NCBI GenBank assembly: GCA_018969565.1
Contig: JAGWYC010000112.1
Span: forward strand, 1-6,618
Length of the DNA: 6,618 nt
Origin: Bacteroidota bacterium
GTDB taxonomy: Bacteria; Bacteroidota; Bacteroidia; NS11-12g; UBA955
Direction of reading: 5' to 3'
Each line of letters opens with the position of its first letter. Position 1 is the first letter of the stretch. A program made the position numbers and the translations under genes. The notes under the pieces were generated by a model, which made no database searches, was not told where the DNA came from, and saw only the letters and a program-made list of their open reading frames with translations. Shown one piece after another: positions 1-5,186 of this stretch.

Positions 1-1020
1 GTGTTTGCCAATGCCTGCGGACCCTGCATCGGCATGTGGGACCGTATGGGTGCGGAAAAACAGGAAAAGAACACCATCGTACACAGCTTCAACCGCAACT
101 TCGCCAAGCGCGCCGATGGCAACCCCAATACATTCGCCTTCGTGGCCAGTCCTGAATTGGTTACCGCATTGGCCATTGCCGGCGACCTGACCTTCAATCC
201 GCTTACCGATACCCTGACCAACGAAAAAGGTGAACAGGTAAAACTGGATCCTCCCAGCGGTGATGAGCTGCCCGCTAAAGGCTTTGCCGTGGACGACCCC
301 GGTTATCAGGCACCGGCCTCAGACGGCAGCGGTGTGAACGTAGCCGTAAGCCCTACCAGTAACAGGCTTCAACTTCTTGACCCCTTTGCCGCTTGGGAAG
401 GTACCGACCTGAAAGGTCTGAAACTGCTCATTAAAGCCAAAGGAAAGTGCACCACCGACCATATCTCCATGGCCGGTCCCTGGCTGAAATTCCGTGGACA
501 CCTGGACAACATATCCAATAACTTATTAATCGGTGCGATAAACTTCTTTAATGAAAAAGCCAATGAAGTGAAGAATCAGCTTACCGGTGAATATGGTCCG
601 GTGCCAGCCACACAGCGCGCTTACAAGGCTGCAGGCATTGGCAGTATCGTAGTTGGCGATGAGAACTATGGAGAGGGCAGCAGTCGCGAGCACGCTGCGA
701 TGGAACCCCGTCACCTGGGCGTTCGCGCTGTTTTGGTGAAGAGCTTCGCACGCATCCACGAAACGAACCTGAAGAAACAGGGCATGCTCGCGCTGACTTT
801 CGCCAACAAAGAAGATTACGACAAGATTCGCGAAAACGACAGCCTGGACATCAACGGACTGACCAGCTTCGCACCCGGAGTACCGCTGCAACTGGCGCTT
901 CATCACGATGATGGCAGCAGTGAAACCATTCAGGTAAACCACAGCTACAACGAACAGCAGATTGAGTGGTTCAAGGCCGGTGGGGCACTGAACATCATAC
1001 GCCGTTCCGTAGGCGCCTGA
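1..1020 (+). CDS. acn: aconitate hydratase, C-terminal part (5' end outside window)
   Basis: Aconitase interconverts citrate and isocitrate through cis-aconitate in the TCA cycle, in the cytoplasm, with a [4Fe-4S] cluster. About 339 residues are visible, somewhat under half of a usual 750-780 residue enzyme. The reading frame is open at base 1, so the GTG there is an internal valine codon and not a start. ANACGPCIG at residues 3-11 carries two cluster cysteines (C6 and C9, matching pig C421 and C424); the third lies upstream of the window. Substrate-binding residues known from the pig mitochondrial enzyme are kept: R32 and R37 (R447/R452), R165 in KFRG (R580), and S227-S228-R229 in GEGSSREH (S642-R644). 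KGKCTTDHIS at 147-156 and the swivel domain near 215-270 resemble mitochondrial aconitase more than AcnB. It ends in TGA, followed closely by a terminator, so it is the last gene of its transcript. No lesion is seen in the visible part. Confidence 0.97.
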   Translation: MFANACGPCIGMWDRMGAEKQEKNTIVHSFNRNFAKRADGNPNTFAFVASPELVTALAIAGDLTFNPLTDTLTNEKGEQVKLDPPSGDELPAKGFAVDDPGYQAPASDGSGVNVAVSPTSNRLQLLDPFAAWEGTDLKGLKLLIKAKGKCTTDHISMAGPWLKFRGHLDNISNNLLIGAINFFNEKANEVKNQLTGEYGPVPATQRAYKAAGIGSIVVGDENYGEGSSREHAAMEPRHLGVRAVLVKSFARIHETNLKKQGMLALTFANKEDYDKIRENDSLDINGLTSFAPGVPLQLALHHDDGSSETIQVNHSYNEQQIEWFKAGGALNIIRRSVGA

Positions 1021-1041
1021 GATCCAAATAAACATTGAATC

Positions 1042-1074
1042 AAAGCCATTCCGTCAACCCGGGATGGCTTTTTT
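1042..1074 (+). terminator. intrinsic terminator of the aconitase gene
   Basis: AAAGCCATTCCG (1042-1053) pairs with CGGGATGGCTTT (1060-1071) as a 12-bp stem with one G-T wobble and a 6-base loop (TCAACC). The 3' arm runs into six T's at 1069-1074. It lies about 20 bases after the aconitase stop codon and separates that gene from the promoter of the next unit. On the opposite strand there is no good T tract, so it should act mainly for plus-strand transcription. Confidence 0.9.
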
Positions 1075-1094
1075 CATGTGATGCCATTAAGACC

Positions 1095-1115
1095 ATGCAC
1101 CACAGCACCGTGCAT
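1095..1115. promoter_or_regulatory. small inverted repeat upstream of the -7 element (possible operator)
   Basis: ATGCAC (1095-1100) and GTGCAT (1110-1115) are perfect inverted arms around a 9-base spacer, ending 7 bases before the TAnnTTTG element. This is close to where a -33 box would be expected, and no TTTG-like -33 box is visible there. A regulator site is possible, but 6-base arms of this kind occur by chance fairly often, so the call is weak. Confidence 0.2.
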
Positions 1116-1122
1116 ATTGACT

Positions 1123-1130
1123 TATCTTTG
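1123..1130 (+). promoter_or_regulatory. Bacteroidota-type -7 promoter element (TAnnTTTG)
   Basis: TATCTTTG matches the Bacteroidota housekeeping -7 consensus TAnnTTTG exactly and lies in the only intergenic gap upstream of the three-gene unit. No clear -33 element (TTTG) is seen about 20 bases upstream. Only 11 bases separate the element from the ATG at 1142. With the usual start point a few bases after the element, the mRNA leader would be only a handful of bases, unless translation starts at the in-frame GTG at 1175. Confidence 0.7.
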
Positions 1131-1141
1131 TATTTCAGAAC

Positions 1142-3634
1142 ATGTACTTTCTGAAGAAGAAAAAGAACAACACCGTGCGTAAAGGACTTAAATATCTGGG
1201 CCTCTTCCTGATTCTTGCCACAGCAACACAGGGTGGCCTGCTGCTTCAGCAATTAACTCATGGCAAACCCTACCAGCGCGGAGAGAATCCGGGCTACTTC
1301 CTACAATGGTTTGAAGAAAAGAAGGATGCCAACGGGGAAATCCCTTCCTGGCTGCAGGCTTCCTGGCATAAGGCCGACCTGCGGAATCTGAGTCTGCGCA
1401 GCGGGGAAGACTTGATAGACACCGTCTATGAATTAGGCCCGCAGCAAACCGGCGGACGTACCCGTGCCATCCTGGTGGACCGTCGCAACGACAACATCAT
1501 ACTGGCTGCCGGAGTTTCAGGCGGCGTATGGCGCTCGGAAGACGGAGGCAGTTCCTGGAAAGCCCTGAACGATCAGCAAAGCAGTATGATTGTAAGCTGT
1601 TTGGTTCAGAATCCACTCAACCCCGATGTGATGTATTTCGGCACCGGTGAAGCCCGCGAAGCGGGTGTGGATGTTCCCGGTGACGGTATTTTTAAAAGCA
1701 TTGACGGTGGCCGCAGTTTCCAGCAACTTTCTTCCACCCGAGGCCTCAGCGGCATGGATGAAGTATGGACACTGGAACATTCGCTTACCGATACCAATAC
1801 CCTGTTCGCAGGCACGGAAAAAGCCCTGTACCGCAGCACCGATGCAGGTAAAACATGGGAAGTAGTGTACAACAATGCCCGCGTAAGCGACATTATCTGT
1901 TTTCCGGATGGCCGTGTATTGTTTACCCGCATCAGCACCGGTATTTATATCAGCGACAGCGCCGGCAAGGTGGGCACATTTAAAATGGTCAGCGATGCCG
2001 ATATACCTGCTCAGGGGGCATACGCGCGCATAGAAGTGGATTATTGCAAACGCTTTCCGAAGGTAATCTATGCCTTGTTTGAAGGCCCAACTTACAGCAG
2101 CAATGCTACTGCATTCATGAAGAGTTCAGATGGAGGCCGCACCTGGATACGCCGGGCCGCACCCACCTCCATTGGCAGCGGTTATCAAACCTATTGTGTG
2201 ATGTTGGGATGCTCCCCTACCGACAGCAACCGAGTGGTTACCGGTGGCGTAAACATGGCCATCAGTACCAATGGGGGCAGCAGTTGGGCCAACAGTCCTA
2301 CCGGCCACTCAGACCATCATGTTGTTGCCAAGATGAATGTGAATCAGGATTTTTACCTCGTGGGCAGCGATGGTGGTGTGTGGAAGCATCGTTGGTCAGC
2401 CACCACAGCGAACCCCGCCGACCTGAATCGTGGATACCGGACCACCCAGTTCTACGCCGGTGGTTACGGCATCAGCGGCGATAAAGTTATTGGCGGAACT
2501 CAGGACAACGGAACGCATTTTACCAAGGGTAACCTTCAGTCAGCTAAAGTGTATGGTGCCGACGGCGCATACGCCCATATAGGACTTCAGGACGGCACTG
2601 TGGCATACGGTTCCACTCAGAACGATGGCATCTTCCGCCTGGACAACTTTGAACAAGCCGGACAGTTTGCCGTAGGCATCAGCAGCGACAGCTTTACCAT
2701 TGAAGGTGTGGACTTTATCAATGCCTATCAGATAAATAAGGCCGATCAATATCAATTGTTCTACCGAACCAACGCAGGCCTTCACTTTACCCAAGACGGC
2801 GGCGACAGTTGGAGAAAGATGACCAAAAGACTTGTGAACCTCAAGGCCATCGGTGTTTCCAACGAAAAGAACCCCACGGTTTATTTCGGAGGCGCCTCTG
2901 CTTCCTTCTATCGTGCCGATTCTATATTGACCAAAGGCTTTTATCGCGAAGTGAACCTGAGCAATTCTGTTCCTACCTCGGTAACTAATGACATGCTGAA
3001 GTGCATCATTGTTCATCCGCGGGATAAATACACCGTTTATGTGGCCTTCAACAATATCAATGCACAACCCAGAGTATGGAGGGTACGCAAAGTCAACACA
3101 AGCACCCCTGTCTGGGAAAACGTATCCGGCAATCTTCCTGCCAGCCTTCCTGTGAATTTTGTTCAGTGCGACCCTTATAAACCTGACAGCGTATTGTATG
3201 CTGCCACCGACTTTGGCTTGTATTATACCACCAATGGCGGCGCCACATGGACCAAGGAAACCCGTGTTCCGAACGTATTTATCCCTGAAATCAAGTTGCG
3301 GGAAGACGGAACATTGTTTATTATCACACATGGCCGTGGCGTATTTGCAGCGAAGGTGAAGATGGATCCTACGGTTTCAGTTAAAAATATGAATGCGCTT
3401 CCCGCGCTGCGCTATGGCCCGAACCCGGCACATGAGCTGCTGCGCATTGAAACCGGAACCGGCAATTGTCAGATTAGTGCCTTCAACCTCAACGGGCAAG
3501 AGCTTTACCGCGAAAGGAGCAAAGGGGGAACTCATCAAATCAATACCTCGTCCTGGCGCAACGGATATTACCTGATACGCGTGCAGACCGATGAAGGCAG
3601 CCGCACCTTTAAGGCATTGGTAGCACACCCCTGA
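1142..3634 (+). CDS. secreted Asp-box (BNR) beta-propeller protein with T9SS type-A sorting domain
   Basis: The 830-residue protein is predicted to be exported and released or anchored at the cell surface by type IX secretion. The N-terminus has a lysine-rich segment, a hydrophobic core near residues 18-28 (LGLFLILATA) and a plausible AxA cleavage site after A28. Seven Asp-box repeats of the S/T-x-D/N-x-G-x-[TS]-W/F type start at residues 132, 186, 232, 328, 375, 550 and 696, as in sortilin/VPS10-like and GH74-like propellers. Between the fifth and sixth lie HSDHH (389-393), GSDGGVW (408-414) and GGTQDNGT (451-458), which I recall as landmarks of Bacteroidota 'glycosyl hydrolase-like BNR' proteins. 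Residues 757-830 form a C-terminal domain with YGPNPA, FNLNGQELYR, and a final NGYYLIRVQT then RTFKALV, typical of T9SS type-A sorting. No catalytic acid pair can be assigned, so enzyme activity is not claimed; it may be a binding or adhesion protein. The chosen ATG is 11 bases after the promoter element; GTG at 1175 would still leave a good signal peptide. It is the first gene of a probable three-gene operon. Confidence 0.9.
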   Translation: MYFLKKKKNNTVRKGLKYLGLFLILATATQGGLLLQQLTHGKPYQRGENPGYFLQWFEEKKDANGEIPSWLQASWHKADLRNLSLRSGEDLIDTVYELGPQQTGGRTRAILVDRRNDNIILAAGVSGGVWRSEDGGSSWKALNDQQSSMIVSCLVQNPLNPDVMYFGTGEAREAGVDVPGDGIFKSIDGGRSFQQLSSTRGLSGMDEVWTLEHSLTDTNTLFAGTEKALYRSTDAGKTWEVVYNNARVSDIICFPDGRVLFTRISTGIYISDSAGKVGTFKMVSDADIPAQGAYARIEVDYCKRFPKVIYALFEGPTYSSNATAFMKSSDGGRTWIRRAAPTSIGSGYQTYCVMLGCSPTDSNRVVTGGVNMAISTNGGSSWANSPTGHSDHHVVAKMNVNQDFYLVGSDGGVWKHRWSATTANPADLNRGYRTTQFYAGGYGISGDKVIGGTQDNGTHFTKGNLQSAKVYGADGAYAHIGLQDGTVAYGSTQNDGIFRLDNFEQAGQFAVGISSDSFTIEGVDFINAYQINKADQYQLFYRTNAGLHFTQDGGDSWRKMTKRLVNLKAIGVSNEKNPTVYFGGASASFYRADSILTKGFYREVNLSNSVPTSVTNDMLKCIIVHPRDKYTVYVAFNNINAQPRVWRVRKVNTSTPVWENVSGNLPASLPVNFVQCDPYKPDSVLYAATDFGLYYTTNGGATWTKETRVPNVFIPEIKLREDGTLFIITHGRGVFAAKVKMDPTVSVKNMNALPALRYGPNPAHELLRIETGTGNCQISAFNLNGQELYRERSKGGTHQINTSSWRNGYYLIRVQTDEGSRTFKALVAHP

Positions 3635-3640
3635 TAAGCG

Positions 3641-4027
3641 ATGGAAGACCTGATTCAGCAGGAACTTCGCTTGTTGCAGGATGATCTTAAACTGATCAAA
3701 GAAGCGCTGAAAGAAGTAAGCGCCGACATGATTCGCGAAGGATTTACCAATTATCCCCTTTTCCTGGCTTCCCCGGAAACGCTGCGCATCGGGGAGCCTC
3801 TGTTTCAAAAGGAAGAATACGAAATTCACTTCAACATCAACGCCTCTACCCTGGAAGCTTTTGCCGAAAAGGGGCTGATTAATCCGGAGCGGGTGGAAGC
3901 ATTTAAATCTTCCTATAAAGATCCGGCGCACTTCATGTGCTTCCTGCTTGCCAGTCCTGCTGTGGGCGCACATTTTGTCTTCATACCGTTTAGCCCTTTG
4001 GCAAATTTTGATTCCACCGACTCATGA
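3641..4027 (+). CDS. conserved-looking protein of unknown function, 128 aa, coupled to glycosyltransferase
   Basis: I do not recognise a named family. The protein has no signal peptide or membrane span and should be cytoplasmic. Residues 1-28 are rich in Leu, Glu, Asp and Lys with hydrophobic residues spaced as in an amphipathic helix or short coiled coil. Residues 30-120 look like a compact alpha/beta fold: a REGFTNYPLFLAS segment (32-44), a strand-like YEIHFNINAS (60-69), a helix-rich LEAFAEKGLINPERVEAF (71-88) and a hydrophobic end with HFVFIPF (111-117). I have the impression that similar small proteins are common in Bacteroidota, but this is memory and not a search. The ATG lies 6 bases after the propeller gene's stop. 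The TGA overlaps the next gene's ATG as ATGA, so translation of the two is probably coupled and a role linked to the glycosyltransferase is plausible. The open frame, tight packing and in-operon position support a real gene. Confidence 0.85.
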   Translation: MEDLIQQELRLLQDDLKLIKEALKEVSADMIREGFTNYPLFLASPETLRIGEPLFQKEEYEIHFNINASTLEAFAEKGLINPERVEAFKSSYKDPAHFMCFLLASPAVGAHFVFIPFSPLANFDSTDS

Positions 4028-5034
4028 GTGCCAGGGTTGCTGTTGTTATTCTGAATTTCAATACAGCGCGCCTGCTGGAGCAGTTTCTGCCCCGTGTATT
4101 ACAAACCGACTATCCGAATTTTGAGGTAGTGGTGGCTGATAATGCCAGTTCTGACGACAGTGTCAATCTGTGTAATGAGCTGTTTCCTCAGGTTCGGTTG
4201 ATTGAAATTGAAGAAAACCTTGGCTATGCCGGTGGTTATAATCACGCACTCAAACAGGTACATTCGGACTATTACGTACTGCTGAACAGCGACGTAGAAG
4301 TACCTGCCAACTGGCTGACGCCTTTGGTGAACATGGCGGAAAATGATGCGCGCATTGCTGCGGCCCAGCCGGTCATCCTTGACTATTACAAGAAAACTCA
4401 TTTTGAGTACGCCGGAGCCGCAGGTGGCTGGATTGACCGTTATGGCTATCCATTTTGCCGCGGACGGGTATTTCATGTACTGGAAGAACAGCAAGGGCAG
4501 TATGCCAATGATTCCGATATTTTTTGGGCATCCGGTGCTGCCATGTTTGTTCGTGCCCGTGATTTCCATGATGTTGGCGGCTTTGACGCGCACTTTTTTG
4601 CACACATGGAAGAAATTGACCTTTGCTGGCGATTACAGTTGGCGGGGAAACGTATCGTCCATTGCCCGGACAGCGCAGTTTATCACATGGGTGGCGGCAC
4701 CCTTAGCCATCAAAGCGCATATAAAACCTACCTCAACTTCAGGAATGGACTGCTTCTGCTGGAAAAAAACCTACCTGAAGCACAACGCTCAGGAATTATC
4801 TTCCGCAGACTCTTGCTGGATGGCATTGCTGCTGTGAAATTTTTTATGGGCGGAAAATTCAGTCATGCCTGGTCCATCTGGAAGGCCCACCGCTACTTCC
4901 ATAAAAACCGCAAACGGTTCAGGCCGGAACGACCCATTGAATTACAACCACTAACGGGTTACTACAAGGGTTCGATTGTTTGGGATTTTTATGCCCGCGG
5001 TCGGCGTTACTTCAACGCCATCGTTAAACACTGA
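4024..5034 (+). CDS. family 2 glycosyltransferase (rhamnosyltransferase-like, GT-A fold)
   Basis: The enzyme should transfer a sugar from a nucleotide-sugar donor to a growing surface glycan or lipid-linked acceptor on the cytoplasmic side of the membrane. The 336 residues begin with VAVVILNFN (5-13), followed by VVADNASSDDS (36-46) for nucleotide binding and NLGYAGGYN (65-73). LLNSDVEVP (86-94) holds the DxD-like metal site. FWASGAAMFVRARDFHDVGGFD (starting at 167) leads into HMEEIDLCWRLQLAG (194-208), where the E/D cluster supplies the likely catalytic base. YHMGGGT (220-226) follows. This order is that of the WbbL/RfbF-like branch of GT2. The C-terminal ~100 residues are basic and aromatic, with a possible membrane-associating stretch near 257-277, but no clear transmembrane helix. 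The start ATG overlaps the preceding stop (ATGA). Donor and acceptor cannot be read from the sequence. A 6-bp hairpin with 5-base loop lies in its last codons (5003-5019). Confidence 0.94.
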   Translation: MSARVAVVILNFNTARLLEQFLPRVLQTDYPNFEVVVADNASSDDSVNLCNELFPQVRLIEIEENLGYAGGYNHALKQVHSDYYVLLNSDVEVPANWLTPLVNMAENDARIAAAQPVILDYYKKTHFEYAGAAGGWIDRYGYPFCRGRVFHVLEEQQGQYANDSDIFWASGAAMFVRARDFHDVGGFDAHFFAHMEEIDLCWRLQLAGKRIVHCPDSAVYHMGGGTLSHQSAYKTYLNFRNGLLLLEKNLPEAQRSGIIFRRLLLDGIAAVKFFMGGKFSHAWSIWKAHRYFHKNRKRFRPERPIELQPLTGYYKGSIVWDFYARGRRYFNAIVKH

Positions 5035-5123
5035 ATAGCATTTTTTTACTTGTTGTTATCCGGATTAAAATCCTGACGGAAATGCCCTGAGCGCATTCGT
5101 GGGCACTTGTTTCAAACATGCAT

Positions 5124-5156
5124 AAAAAGAGAAAGGCTTCCCGAAGGAAGCCTTTC
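5124..5156 (-). terminator. UUCG-tetraloop intrinsic terminator of the OmpA-family gene
   Basis: GAAAGGCTTCC (5131-5141) and GGAAGCCTTTC (5146-5156) form a perfect 11-bp stem. Read on the minus strand, the loop is TTCG closed by C-G, a very stable UNCG tetraloop, and it is followed by TCTTTTT (5130-5124). It starts about 30 bases after the minus-strand stop codon at 5187. On the plus strand the stem is followed by CAAGTAAGAG with no T tract, so it should not work well for the glycosyltransferase transcript. Confidence 0.93.
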
Positions 5157-5186
5157 CAAGTAAGAGTTATTAGGTTGGTTTCTTGA

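Noticed and set aside
1..3. GTG at the first base as a possible start codon for the aconitase frame
   Set aside because: Aconitases have about 430 further residues before the CGPCIG motif, including the first cluster cysteine. The frame is simply cut by the window edge.
526..1035. A 169-codon minus-strand open frame antisense to aconitase
   Set aside because: The aconitase reading is certain from conserved active-site residues; the antisense frame shows no domain.
1118..1123. TTGACT resembling a sigma-70 -35 box
   Set aside because: A matching -10 box would fall about 17 bases later, at the start codon, and none is present. The overlapping TAnnTTTG element is a better explanation in a Bacteroidota genome.
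2186..2193. A minus-strand TAnnTTTG match (CAAACCTA on the plus strand) inside the propeller gene
   Set aside because: There is no minus-strand gene downstream of it. An 8-base pattern with two free positions is expected by chance in a window this size.
2540..3331. A 263-codon open frame on the minus strand inside the propeller gene
   Set aside because: It lies fully antisense to a protein with clear Asp-box motifs, its translation shows no recognisable domain, and no promoter or operon context supports it. It is a codon-bias shadow.
3377..3973. A 198-codon minus-strand open frame spanning the end of the propeller gene and most of the 128-residue gene
   Set aside because: It crosses a gene boundary antisense to two well-packed genes, one of which has an obvious T9SS domain. 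There is no independent support for it.
5081..5097. Short hairpin AATGC/GCATT in the convergent intergenic region
   Set aside because: The stem is only 5 bp with a 7-base loop and no adjacent T tract on either strand, so it is not a credible terminator or RNA element.
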